Counted from the stretch's first letter, positions 9,405-19,412 are shown. The stretch: 64,000 nt of DNA from Undaria pinnatifida (GCA_012845835.1 JABAKD010000013.1:14097665-14161664); one strand, 5' to 3'. Made by a program: numbers and translations. The notes: generated from the sequence alone by a model not told the origin.

Positions 9405-9709
9405 CATCGCCCTGGTGGCGACTCAGGTTATCCTCGAGGCTGGTATTATAGGTCAGTTTCGTGAGTTCGAGCCCCCCCGAGTGCATACTCGTATAAATTT
9501 GGGGGGACTTTTTCTTGTACATAAGTTGACTTGCGGAAAGGATGAGAGCTGGAGTTAGCAACACTCGATGAAAAATCGACGAGCAGTGGGATTGCTGAAC
9601 CCTATTGGCTACAAAGATTGATGGCAAGAACACGGGAAGGGACGACACCTGTGACAACGGCTTGTTGTCCAGATGCTGGAAAGTAGAAGTGTTGAAAAAA
9701 AAAAAAAAA
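9405..9709 (+). mobile_element. Family C tRNA-headed SINE with poly(A)
   Basis: The head has TGGCGACTCAGG (A-box-like) and GTGAGTTCGAGCCC (B-box-like). The body includes GGGACTTTTTCTTGTACATA, CGATGAAAAATCGACGAGC and TGACAACGGCTTGTTGTCC, and it ends in poly(A) (about 9695-9709). It matches the reverse-strand copy at 15083-15405. Confidence 0.8.
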
Positions 9710-9715
9710 CTGTTA

Positions 9716-9965
9716 TTTCCCCTTTGGCGTGTCAGGTTATCATCGAGCCTGGTATATTTGGCAAATGTACGACCTACAGGATATATCACACACAGCTTTT
9801 GAGTGACGACAAAATCTTCGATCTCAAAGCTGGTGTTTATTTTCATTTTTGTACTGTAATAAACCATAAACTGATGATTTCCTTCCACAACCGTCAGGTT
9901 TGTATTTATAGTTTCCTCCCTCAACCGTCAGGTTTGTATTTATAGTTTCCGCGCACAGATTGAGG
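9716..9965 (+). repeat. B1-type core plus tandem CCGTCAGGTTTGTATTTATAG units
   Basis: Begins TTGGCGTGTCAGGTTATCAT, then a degenerate B1 core (ATCACACACAGCTTTTGAGT to TTTATTTTCATTTTTG, 9779-9850), followed by two tandem copies of a 31-base unit and TTTCCGCGCACAGATTGAGG, which also occurs in the long B copy at 13.1-13.2 kb. Confidence 0.6.
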
Positions 9966-9994
9966 TCCACCCCCCCCCCTCCCCCCCAGATCCT

Positions 9995-10770
9995 CAGAGA
10001 TGTTGTTGTTGTTCTCACATTAACTCGCATAATCAATCCGTGGTCGCAGGACAGGCTCCAGTCACTCTGGAGCTGAGGAATACCCCAAGAAAAAACACAC
10101 ACAACCCAAGGTGGTACACGCATATATCACAGCTGACGCAATTCATGCCTTCACCAGAAACATATAAAAGTGAAATCGGGAGTTAGTCTACGATGTGCCA
10201 GGCCCAGGCTGGTGCATACGTCTCACTACCCACGCCTGGAGAAACCAACTATTCCGATTGCCACCCAAGGAAGACTACCACGTGTATACTACGCGCAGTA
10301 TCTATCACTCCGCATACGCACGACAGGCATAATAAGTCAACTGGAGAAAAAGAAACAAAGAGAAAAAAAGAAGATAAAGAAAAGGAAAAAAAAAGAGAAG
10401 AAAAACGAAACAAACGAAACAAAACGAAAAAGGCAAGCAAAGGGAAGAAAAATACGAGAAAAGCAAGAAAAGACAAGACAAGAAAACAACGAAAAAAGAA
10501 GAGCGAAAAAAAAAAAAGAAGCAAAAGAAAATAAAGAAAAATGTACACTAGCAGACCCTAGGAACTGGCTAAGGATGGCATTGGGCTAACAGAGGGTATC
10601 ACGTCCATCATCAATGGCACCTGGGAGAGAACGCAACATGGCGTAGTCAGGGCGGTTTTATGCTATCTTGTGACGGCCATTGAAAGGCCCACAACTTTCA
10701 ATACGATGATGGCCAAACCCAGACTTCAGTCTCTTGGGCATGACGCTCCCCCTTCCCCCCCTGAGATACA
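9995..10770 (-). repeat. Family A copy 4, most complete copy
   Basis: Reverse-strand copy reading from the (GTT)n tail (about 10003-10017) through CTCACATTAACTCGCATAAT, CTCTGGAGCTGAGGAATACC, ATTCATGCCTTCACCAGAAA, a purine tract (about 10345-10535), CTAGCAGACCCTAGGAACTG and the 5' segment ending near TCTTGGGCATGACGCTCCCC. It links the 3' half with the 5' segment and defines the family order. Confidence 0.8.
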
Positions 10771-10904
10771 CATTATTGTGTTTTTTCAACCAAATGTTTC
10801 ACCCCAATGACGTCATCAGGGGGCAGTCATCGGTATATTTCCTATGGGTTAGGTTCGAGGTAGAGTTTTAGTTCCATCTATTAGAGAAAAACACAAAAAT
10901 GTTG

Positions 10905-11515
10905 TTCTCTCACATTAACTCGCATCATCAAGTCCGTGGTCACAGGACAGGCTTCAGTCACTCTGGAGCTGAGGAATACCCCAGGAAAAGGCACAAACAA
11001 CCGAAGGTGGTACACGCTTTACCAGTATATATCACAGCTGACGCAATTCATGCCTCCACCAGAAACATATAAAAGTGAAGTCTGGAGTCAGTCTACGATG
11101 TGCCAGGTCCATGCCGGTGCATACCGTACGCTCATTGTTGTTGTTGTTGTTCTCACATTAACTCGCATAATCAAGTCCGTGGTCACAGGACAGGCTCCAG
11201 TCATTACTCACGCCTGGAGAAACCGACTATGAATTCCGATTGACACCCAAGGAAGACTACCACGTATATATTACACGTAGTATCTATCACTACGCATACG
11301 CACGACAGGCGTAAGTCAATTGGAGAAAAGAAACAAAGAAAAGAAAAAAAGATAGAGGAAAGGACAGGAAAGAGAAGAAAGCGAAACAAAACGAAAGAGA
11401 AAAGAAAAGACAAGAAAAATACAAGAAAAGCATGAAAACACAAGACAAGAAGAGGAAGCAAGGCAAGGAAAAAGAAGAAGAGAAAATAGAAAAATGAAAA
11501 AGAAAGGAAAGAAAA
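10905..11515 (-). repeat. Family A copy 5, with a second truncated A inserted
   Basis: Runs from TTGTTCTCTCACATTAACTC to the purine tract at about 11325-11515. A separate 64-bp family A tail sits at 11137-11200. Confidence 0.75.
11137..11200 (-). mobile_element. 5'-truncated family A insertion with target duplication
   Basis: (GTT)5 then TCTCACATTAACTCGCATAA up to GGACAGGCTCCAG. TCATT flanks it on both sides (11132-11136 and 11201-11205), and the interrupted host is another family A copy. This supports copying of A by a target-primed mechanism with 5' truncation. Confidence 0.7.
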
Positions 11516-11654
11516 ATGTAGGACACCCCAGATCCTTCTTGTTCAAACCCAGGCCCCCACGCCCTTAAAAACTCCGCCTTCCCCTCACCGGTTACACGAC
11601 TTAGAGGGTACTACACTTGTTCAACTAACTGATGCGACATTCTGGACTACAGAT

Positions 11655-12175
11655 TTTTGACAAGTGTTGATGTGTGACGACAACATCATAGACTATATAC
11701 GGGTATGTTATCATAGCAGATGTTGACATCGGCTGCGGACGTCAGTGCACTACTACTACTACTGTATGTAGTACTACTCATACTACTACGACTGAACGCA
11801 ACGATGCCCTGCTACATACACCCGCAAGCGTCTTGCCGCCTAACGTGCAGAGGTCTCTCCACCACCTGCGTTTGCTACTATTTTCTCGCACTTCGAGTTG
11901 ACCCGTGTTGGAGCTCAGTTCCCGTGACGACGATGTTTTTTTACAATGTTTTGAGTATCTGTATATTCCTGCACGCCTTTTCGTCTGCCACGTGATCCTG
12001 GAAACGCAATGAACGAGCGCCACCTGTCTTTTGGTCGTGTTTTTTTTGCGTTACCAAAGCAAAATATCCAGCAAAATATCCTGTGTGCGGAAGGATGTTA
12101 CGTATCAATCATACCAGGATGATACGCGTAGATGTTGATATCGGTTGTGGACGTCAGTGCGTCAGTGAATTATTT
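11655..12175. repeat. Family E copy 2
   Basis: Matches 8905-9404 in the same orientation over most of its length, including GCAGATGTTGACATCGGCTG, GCAAGCGTCTTGCCGCC, AATGAACGAGCGCC and GATACGCGTAGATGTTGATA. Confidence 0.7.
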
Positions 12176-12179
12176 TACT

Positions 12180-12480
12180 CTACACCCCCGTTGGCGTGTC
12201 GGGTTTTCCTCGAGCCAGGTACATTTATTTGACAAATAAAAAAAGCATTATTAAGCTCTGATATCGACCAAAAGTTTTTTTTTACCAAAACTCAGCTTTG
12301 CAAGCTGCGTGTGATACTTTGATCGCGTGTATTACGGGGTATGTATACCCTCGTGAAGGATACAGGTCGGTGACTCCCCTGCTAATAATGCCAGGGTCAA
12401 CAGGACTAAGACGTTGAACCTTGTTCATCGCACGGAAACTGTATAACCCGCATTGAGGGGGACAAAACCAGACACATACC
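12180..12480 (-). repeat. Degenerate B1 copy with upstream extension
   Basis: TTGGCGTGTCGGGTTTTCCT and CGAGCCAGG are followed by a B1 core in reverse (CAGCTTTGCAAGCTGCGTGT, GATCGCGTGTATTACGGG) and the extension TCGGTGACTCCCCT, AGGGTCAACAGG and TGAGGGGGACAAAA, as in 17119-17375 and 20405-20640. Confidence 0.65.
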
Positions 12481-12489
12481 TGTGGAATT

Positions 12490-13490
12490 CACAGTATGCA
12501 TGAAACAATGAGTGTTACGATGTGTGAGTTACCTTTTGGAGAGTGTACAGTATTTGGTATATCATAGAGGTCTCCCCCTTCCCCCCGGATCACTCTTCTT
12601 CAAACGCCCCACACCTACAATCAAAATCTGCCAGACAGAGTAATAAACACTGCCAGGCAGCTGATATCACCTCATTACAATATTTCTAGCAATCCATGCC
12701 GTAGCTCTAATTCATTCCTTCCCCCCCCCCCTCCCTTTTCCCCCGCTCCCTCTTGTTCAAAATGCCCCACCTGAAATCAAAAGTTGCCAGAGTAATAAAC
12801 ACTACCAGGCAGTTGATATCACCTCATCATCTTTATAGCCATCCATGCCGCAGCTCCAATTCACCCCCCACCCCCCGCCCCAACACCCCCACCTTCTCCA
12901 CCACCCGCATCATCGCCTAGACGTAGCACCATGCGTATAGCAAGCCCCTACATCTATGCGACCTAAAGCTGTTGGACAAGCCCCCCCCCCCCCCCCCCCC
13001 ACCTCCAACCCCCCCCACCTCTTCGGACACTCCGCCCTCTCTTCACCGATTGTATATACGACCTACAGGATACATGATAAACTGATGCATTCCTTCCACA
13101 ACCAACCATGAGATGTGTCCCTTTGAAAGGCCTTATGGTTTCCGCGCACAGATTGAGTTGCCCTTGGCTCCCTCCCTCACCGGTTACACGACTTGCAGGA
13201 TACACTTGATAAACTGATGCTTTTCCTTTCACAGCTAGCTGTCAGAATTTGTCCCCCTTAAAAACGGGGTTTTTTGTTTACGCGCACAGACATACTAACA
13301 TCTCCCGGTTGACCCTCTGGTACAAGCTAAACTGTAGTTCCAAGGGGAGTCATCGTCATATATCCTTAACGAGGACACACCCAGTAATGCGCGCGATCGG
13401 AGTACCGCACACACCATGCAAAGATGAGTTTCGACGAAGTCTTCGATCTCACAGCTGGAGTGTATTTCATTTTTAGAATACTACAAGGGC
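12490..13490 (+). repeat. Long B element, plus orientation, with C-rich tracts
   Basis: The B1 core and 3' end lie at 13385-13490. Upstream is GTTGACCCTCTGG and CAAGGGGAGTCATCG, then two units containing AAACTGATGC and TTTCCGCGCACAGA, then two about 155-bp units sharing AGAGTAATAAACACTGCC, and C tracts (C20 near 12980-12999). 20405-21300 is the same series on the opposite strand with G tracts. Confidence 0.6.
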
Positions 13491-13800
13491 TTCGCATGGG
13501 TGCCGGCGAATGCCGGCGCCAATACTTCGGGTAGGGCAGGGCAGCACTCGGACGAGGAAAAGGGGAAAAAGTTGTAGCTGTTCGATTCGACATTATTGGA
13601 AGTTTAAAGTAATGCCGAGTGTTTAATACGAATATGAGGTTCTAAATATCATAATTTGACATTCCATGGCGCTTATTCTTTGGGCAAGAAAGGGCAGCAC
13701 TCCACGAAATATGTTGTAGTTATTTATAAAAAAATTCAAGCTTAAAGTAGTGCCAAGGGCTTAATACGAACGTGAGGTTCTGAAGGTTTGCTTTGATGGA
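13485..13800. repeat. Two diverged units of a GGGCAGGGCAGCAC repeat
   Basis: Units share GGGCAG, AGCACTC, GTTGTAG, TTAAAGTA(A/G)TGCC and TTAATACGAA.GTGAGGTTCT. A third relative lies at 49125-49265 (GGTAGGGCAGGGCAGCACTT, AAAGTAATGCCAAGAG). Confidence 0.55.
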
Positions 13801-14240
13801 AGGAAAGCATATAAACAAAGGAAGCAAACTAGTACATAGATAGGCGAAACACACTGTTGTTACTAAAACCGCCGCGAAGTAAAAGTTGGCCAGAAATGCC
13901 GGAAAGAGAATTGATAACCTGCTTCGCTTCGAGGCTTTGGGGCGAAAGGACAGAAGACATGGCATCAATAAAAAAGGTATCGGACGGAATATTGGTTGAA
14001 AATGTTTAATTTACGGAATCGAAAAAAGAAAGCGCCGTTGATCGTGCCTTGAAAACCCCCTCGGTGTATACTCCCACAGTAGACGAAGAACTTACCTACG
14101 ATAGATCCTCCATGTTTGTCTCCAAAACATACTAAGAAGAGTCACTCACAGAGAAGAACTAAAGACGACACTGTATCCCTCATTTCAATTAGCTACTTCA
14201 ATGTACGCGGCACTTAAACTGTGGTGAATATATACAAAAA
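13800..14240. other. No recognised feature
   Basis: I see no repeat from the named families and no ORF with a recognisable motif. The 82-residue minus frame at 13720-13968 is hydrophobic but unsupported. Confidence 0.4.
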
Positions 14241-14244
14241 TGAA

Positions 14245-14640
14245 GAACGAATTATGCAGACATAACACAAGGCAAACAGAAGAATCCGTATGACAGATCA
14301 GTATTTGATCGCGTACCATAGTCACTAAACAGCTTTCCGACTCGGCGTAAGATACGTGATGGGTCCTCCGGGCTTACTTGCACAATGTACGAAGAACTCA
14401 CTTGGAGGGGAGCCCTAAAGGGGATATGGAATGCCCTCGATCCAATTGGTACTTTTAACGTAGAGAACTTGCACCAGAGAAAAGGCACGCTAAACGGGAA
14501 AAGAGGGATAATCGAGCCTCACACAACAAGGCAAGAAAAAATAATCCTAGACCGGTATGAAATCGTACCATTATCACTAACAGCCCCCGACTCTGTGGAA
14601 GGTAGGCCCCAAAACAACTTATTACTTCAATATACTGTAT
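14245..14640. repeat. Diverged tandem duplication, period about 250 bp
   Basis: ACACAAGGCAAACAGAAGAA to CCGACTCGGCG (14267 on) is echoed by ACACAACAAGGCAAGAAAAA to CCGACTCTGTGG (14519 on), with shared CGTACCAT and TCACTAACAGC motifs between. Coding potential is not apparent. Confidence 0.5.
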
Positions 14641-14940
14641 ATATGTTGAACGGCACATATGTATGTTCATGCAGACGAATGCATGCCACCCACTAGTTTC
14701 TTCCGTGGATACTGTCGACTTGTACTAAGACCTTTACCTGGCGCAAGGAAATATCGCGATATTGGTCGTTTAGAGCCCAATTTTGTGCGTCTGGACTTTT
14801 GTTGTTGTTGTTGTTGTTGTTGTTCTCACATTAACTCGCATAATCAAGTCCGTGGTCACAGGACAGGCTCCAGTCACTCTGGAGCTGAGGAATACCCCAG
14901 GGAAAAACACACACAACCCAAGGTGGTACACGCATATATA

Positions 14941-14969
14941 TTATAAAAAATGAAAATACACTCCAGCAG
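14941..14969 (-). mobile_element. 29-bp B1 micro-insertion with 11-bp target duplication
   Basis: TTATAAAAAATGAAAATACA plus CTCCAGCAG is flanked by ACGCATATATA at 14930-14940 and 14970-14980. It holds only the 3' end of B1, so it is a severely 5'-truncated copy in minus orientation. Confidence 0.75.
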
Positions 14970-15080
14970 ACGCATATATATATCACAGCTGACGCAATTC
15001 ATGCCTCCACCAGAAATATATAAAAGTGAAATCGGGAGTCAGTCTACGATGTGCCAGGTCCAGGCCGGTGCATACGTCTC

Positions 15081-15082
<2 letters not shown>

Positions 15083-15113
<31 letters not shown>

Positions 15114-15405
15114 CACACTTTCACTTTCCAGCTTCTGGACAAGCCGTGGTCACAGGTGTCATCCCTTCTCCTCCCCGGTTCTTGCCTTCAATTTTTATCG
15201 CGCAGAGGGTTCAGCAATCCCACTGCTCGTCGATTCTTCATCGAATGTTGCTAACTCACGCTCTCGCGCTTTCCGCAAGTCAATTTGTCCACAAGAAAAA
15301 GTCCCAACGAATTTATACGAGTGTGCACTCGGCGGGGCTCGAACTCACGAAACTGACTTATACCAGGCTCGAGGATAACCTGATACGCCACCGGGGCGAC
15401 CGGTT
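15083..15405 (-). mobile_element. Family C tRNA-derived SINE, full length
   Basis: A poly(T) of about 28 at 15083-15110 marks the 3' end. The 5' end (right side) reads on the minus strand GGTGGCGTATCAGG (A-box-like) and CGTGAGTTCGAGCCCC (B-box-like), then the family body. The 11-bp target duplication ATACGTCTCAC flanks it (15072-15082 and 15406-15416) within family A. Pol III boxes, poly(A) and target duplication are the hallmarks of a SINE; its LINE partner is not identified. Confidence 0.88.
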
Positions 15406-15510
15406 ATACGTCTCACTACTCACGCCTGGAGAAACCAAATATTCCGACTTTTAGACGACCTGGGACTGTTGGGATATTTTCGCCGTACAATACGTGGTCC
15501 GCACATACCG

Positions 15511-15555
15511 AAATATCGCGTAGGAGGTGGGAATTCCCGCCTTCGCGATATTTTG
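15511..15555. repeat. Near-perfect palindrome centred on GGGAATTCCC
   Basis: AAATATCGCG, two bases, GGAGGTGGG are mirrored by CCCGCC, two bases, CGCGATATTT around GAATTC. No neighbouring gene explains it. Confidence 0.65.
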
Positions 15556-15559
15556 TTTT

Positions 15560-16220
15560 TTTTTTTTCAGACAAGATGCGGTTTGCTTGTTGTTCGTGCC
15601 TGCTGGCCTGGTAGAGACCCACCTGCAGCCACATACTCCATACATGTCATATGACCAGCACGCACACAGCACATGACTGCCCAGCAGCACACACAACCGA
15701 CCGCTGCACGTATGAAGCCTCCAGCGCGGCACCATGAATAACGAACGACAGCGACAGCTGGATTAGCCCTTTGACAGACTCGGCGTCCCTTCTCTCGGGC
15801 CCGGGCAAGATGTGTGTCTGTTTGCTTGGTTTCAGTTGATGAGGGCACACCACAGTAGTAGCTAGCTGGAGCACAGCAGTCAGTCATTCCTCTGCTGTAA
15901 ACCCCCTCCAAACCCCTAACCCTTTGTCTGCGTTCGTTCCTCGGCATCGATCGCACTTAGACTGTGTCTTTCCCCAAGCTACCTCAAAAGTAGTAACCAC
16001 GTAAAGCAAAACTCAAAGCATGACCCATCGCGGCTTCAGCGCGTGTATACTGTGGCGGGCAGTTGTTGCAGGCAACGTTTTCTAGCCCATGCCGTGCACG
16101 CCTCGTCTCATACCCCTGGCAGCTGATGCCCTACGCTGCTCTGGGTCTCGAACGGGACGGGGCAAATAACCTTGCTTCGTCTCGTCTCGAGTCTTGGGCC
16201 CTTAATGACTCGAGTGTGGA
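15560..16220. other. No recognised gene
   Basis: Overlapping 70-130-residue frames on the minus strand (15567-15956) show no known motif and no splice support. Confidence 0.4.
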
Positions 16221-16224
16221 GAAA

Positions 16225-17070
16225 ACGCCATATTCAGTTTTAGACAGCACAAAGTGGTCGCTGGTCTCGTCTCTTTTCTGTTGGTCTCTGGTCTGTTTTC
16301 TTGTGTTCTCGTACCTGGTACTGTACGTACGACGTATGCTCTAGCAGTTTACTTGCTTCATACCGATTGTTTGGTATACTCTGTCTCACAATCTGGGGCT
16401 CCCGTGAAATTGCACGTACGTGCAAGGTTTTTTAGATTTGCGCGAAATTCAATAGCGATTTACGTATGTCGGCTCCCTATGTTCAGGTCCGCATAAAACG
16501 ACGGTTGCGCTGCCCAGACCAACCTCACCCCCTCTGGAAACACGACCCTAACCCTCACCGTAACCCCAACCCAACCCTTTTTGAACCTCGAGATCTGCTC
16601 TCGAGGTCGGCAGGGGCAGTACCTAGCTTACGTGCAAATCTGAAAACCTTGCACGTACGCACGTGCAATTAAACGCCTGGTGCGCAATTTGTGACCAAAC
16701 AAAAAAAAGTTGTACATACGCCACCGCAAAAATGCAAACACTATCAAGTACCGTTTGGAGATGATGCCGAACTTGTAAATCATCCAGGCGCTGCAGACAA
16801 AAAGATTCAACCAAAAACTCCGCCGAAATTGCTCCTTGACATGCGGTATTTTTGCAACTTCTCGCTTGTCTCGCTCGGCATCCGTCCGCGTTCACGTCGA
16901 TGTGCGGAACGGACACGGCAGGGCGAGCGGCTTTGGAGCCGCCCCCCGAAGGCCGCGCTCGAACGAAGCTATTCGACCGAGAATTCCAGTTCCGCGAATC
17001 GCATACTTGGGCCGAGACAAAAAAAACACTCCTGACCAAATCCCTGACACCAAAAAATGATTTTATATAG
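16225..17070. repeat. Family F copy 1, split by a MITE-like element
   Basis: Matches 51370-52112: CTGGTCTGTTTTCTTGTGTT, TCTCGTACCTGG, TGTCTCACA.TCTG, later CACTTCTCGC or ACTTCTCGCTTGTCTCGCTC, GTGCGGAACGGA, GGCAGGGCGAG and GAATTCCAGTTCCG, ending in AAAAAATGATTTTATA. The piece between the two halves (16410-16668) is a separate inverted-repeat element absent from copy 2. Confidence 0.65.
16410..16668. mobile_element. 259-bp MITE-like element with about 35-bp imperfect TIRs and internal CCCTAA motifs
   Basis: The left end TTGCACGTACGTGCAAGGTT continues TTTTAGATTTGCGCG. The right end is its imperfect inverse (CGTGCAAATCTGAAAACCTT then GCACGTACGCACGTGCAA). Each end is itself palindromic. The interior has CACGACCCTAACCCTCACCG, a telomere-like stretch, and CTCGAG...CTCGAG. 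No ORF and no clear target duplication. Confidence 0.65.
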
Positions 17071-17071
17071 A

Positions 17072-17560
17072 TGTATATCAGGTCAGAGTTTCGTGTGTTC
17101 GAGCCCCCTCGAGTGCATATATATTATAAAAAATGAAAATACACTCCAGCTGTGAGATCGAAGATTTCGTCGAAACTCATCTTTGCAAGCTGCTGTGTGT
17201 GATACTCCGATCGCGCGCATTACGAGTTGTGTGTCCTCATTAAGGATATAGGTCGGCGACTCCCCTTACAACTACAGTGTAGCTATCAGGGTCAACAGGA
17301 TGATTTTAGTCAGTCTGTGCGCGAAAACTATAAAACCCGTTTCTGAGGGGGACATATATATATCCGTACAAATTCGTAGGGACTGTGCTTGTGCACAAAG
17401 TTAATGGCGGAAAGCGCGAGAGCGTGAGTTAGTACCACGGGATAAAAAATCGACGAGCAGTGGGATTATTGCTGAACCCCATATCGCGATAAAAAACGAA
17501 GGCAAGAACCGCGGGGGGAGAAGGGACGACACCAACCTGTGACCACGGCTTGTCTAAATA
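17072..17560 (+). mobile_element. Family C SINE split by a B1 insertion
   Basis: The head piece GTTTCGTGTGTTCGAGCCCC and CGAGTGCATATATA lies left of B1; the body TCGTAGGGACTGTGCTTGTG, GGCGGAAAGCGCGAGAGCG, TCGACGAGCAGTGGGATTA and GTGACCACGGCTTGTC lies right of it. No poly(A) is seen at the right end. Confidence 0.7.
17119..17375 (-). mobile_element. B1 copy inserted in a family C SINE
   Basis: Begins TTATAAAAAATGAAAATACA, core CTCATCTTTGCAAGCTGC, extension GGTCGGCGACTCCCCTT, GGGTCAACAGG and TGAGGGGGACA. CATATATA flanks both sides (about 17111-17118 and 17353-17360), the same kind of target used at 14930 and 27150; the exact right edge is uncertain. Confidence 0.7.
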
Positions 17561-17836
17561 TGGCCGACCTGTTCGATCTCGGTTACCGCGACGTTTTTTG
17601 TCGTGCAGCAGTAACTGAGAATCTCATTTTTTTGTCTGGTTCAACTTCAAGTCATTTCTTGAATAGTATGTTCGGGTCCCTTTTTGAAAAAAAAAAAGTC
17701 GAAGGCTGGTTATGTTTAGTAGGGTTTGTGGGTTCCGTGTGAGGGTATAGGAGTCTTACAGAACTCCCAGAAGTTGGGGTACAGATATAGAAGTGTTACA
17801 GAACTCAGGGTATTGCGGCACAGGCACACAGCACTC

Positions 17837-18496
17837 TGTTATAAGGCTTAGTTTGGGTAAGCTATTGGTTAACCTTTTGCAAGTGGTCAAACGGACTAAT
17901 ACCCCACAAAGTCCTTAACAAATGGCGTCGTCGACAGACCATGGGTTTTTGGGTCGTGGGTTCGATCCCCACATCCACCATAATAAACTTTTTCAGATTT
18001 TCCCCATGGCGAACTTGAAAATACTCTCCCGGGTATACCTAGGAAATGAAACGGCTTGGATATTGACAGAGGTCCGCCGTATATCCGGCCGATCTGCTAT
18101 CCCGCCGTTTCAGGGGGGGAGAGTGTTATAAGGCTTAGTTTGGGTAAGCTATTGGTTAACCTTTTGCAAGTGGTCAAACGGACTAATACCCCACTAAAGT
18201 CCTTAACAAATGGCGTCGTCGACAGACCATGGGTTTTTGGGTCGTGGGTTCAATCCCCACATCCACCATAATAAACTTTTTCAGATTTTCCCATGGCGAA
18301 CTTGAAAAATACTCTTCCTGGTATCCCCAGGAAATGAAACGGCTTGGATATTGACAGAGGTCCGCCGTATATCCGGCCGACCTGCTATCCCGCCGTTTCA
18401 GGGGGGGAGAGTGTTATAAGGCTTAGTTTGGGTAAGCTATTGGTTAACCTTTTGCAAGTGGTCAAACGGACTAATACCCCACTAAATTCCTTAACA
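17837..18496 (+). mobile_element. TRIM-like miniature LTR element, LTR-internal-LTR-internal-LTR
   Basis: Three direct repeats of 84-85 bp (17837-17920, 18124-18208, 18412-18496) begin TGTTATAAGGCTTAG and end CCTTAACA, i.e. 5'-TG...CA-3'. Two internal segments of about 203 bp separate them. Each starts, two bases after the LTR, with TGGCGTCGTCGACAGACC, suitable as a tRNA primer-binding site, and ends in a purine tract (GGGGGGGAGAG) just before the next LTR. ACTC flanks the whole unit (17833-17836 and 18497-18500). There is no coding capacity. The internal part also contains GTGGGTTCGATCCCCAC then ATCCACCA, which looks like the T-arm and 3' end of a tRNA in sense orientation. Tandem TRIMs sharing LTRs are known from plants and arise by recombination. 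Confidence 0.75.
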
Positions 18497-18790
18497 ACTC
18501 ACAGAAGTTCCGAGCGGGTACAAAACATGCTGTACCCGTACCCGTACCCCGAGTCTTCTGGCACGGGTCGTCCGTCGCTCACAGAAGTTCCGCGTACGGG
18601 TATGAAAGTCTTCCAGAAGTTCCGGGTACAGGTATGAAAACCTTATGGAAGTTACTTCTAGAAGTTCCATTTCTTATGGCACGGGGGTGCAGAAATTACA
18701 AAAGTTCCGGGGACAGGTATGAATGTCCGGGGACAGGTATGAATGTCCTGCAGAACTTACAGAAGCTCCGGGTACTGGTAAACACCGAGT
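18497..18790. repeat. Degenerate minisatellite with ACAGAAGTTCCGGGTAC units
   Basis: Irregular repeats of CAGAAGTTCCG, GGGTACAGGTATGAA and GTCCGGGGACAGGTATGAA. Related units (ACAGAACTCCCAGAAGTTGG) lie just left of the TRIM at 17757-17815, so the TRIM appears inserted within this array. Confidence 0.6.
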
Positions 18791-19280
18791 TAAATATACG
18801 GCCTGGGGGGAAGAGTTCGATTTGAATAGGAGGATTCCATCGAGCTTGCATGGCGTGCTCTCACTATGGCCCAACGTCCCCGCGGCAATCCGTTGTAGCT
18901 TTAAGACCTACCGACAACCATCACCGAGACGATAAATCGTGCACCCCGACGGGTGAGTGCCGACGGGGGCAACAGCCGCGGTCACGTCTACTGATCTGCA
19001 ACAAATCATACCGTAGCGTACCCCCGCTCTTAGGCCTGAAAACAAGTAATGGCGGTCACAAGCCCAATTTTTCCACCAACTCGGTAAGCCAAGTGCCACG
19101 ACAAAGAAGCGAAGGCACCGAAAACAGAGGATAGTTCAAGACTTCGATGATAGCGAAATCTGCATTATTCTGAGAGTCGTTCCACACAGTAGTGGTAGGC
19201 CCCCCAGCATTTCTTCAACGGAGAAGCCGGTTTTGGCACGAGCTCCCGGTCGTATCTCCTGAAATGCGTCGCCCCTCGTC
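18790..19280. other. No recognised gene
   Basis: Short frames on both strands (60-94 residues) have no recognisable motif. Confidence 0.4.
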
Positions 19281-19282
19281 AC

Positions 19283-19412
19283 CTTGGGTTGTGTGTGTGT
19301 TTTCCGTGGGGTATTGCAACCTCAGCTCTAGAGTGACTGGAGCCTGTCCTGTGACCACGGACTTGATTATGCGAGTCAATGTGAGAACAACATACAACAA
19401 CACCGACGTCAT
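19283..19412 (+). repeat. Family A 3' end
   Basis: CCTTGGGTTGTGTGTGTTTT, GAGTGACTGGAGCCTGTCC, GACTTGATTATGCGAGTCAA and a short CAA tail. Confidence 0.75.

Larger units (their letters stand above)
14800..15470 (-). repeat. Family A copy 6, carrying a B1 micro-insertion and a C SINE
   Basis: Starts with (GTT)n at 14800-14823 and ends near GAAACCAAATATTCCGACTT. It is interrupted at 14941-14969 (B1) and 15083-15405 (family C). Both insertions have clear target duplications, so they post-date this copy. Confidence 0.8.

Noticed and set aside
17867-17980. A functional tRNA gene in the TRIM unit
   Set aside because: The T-arm and 3' end look right, but there is no pairing 5' acceptor strand and the length is about 114 nt.
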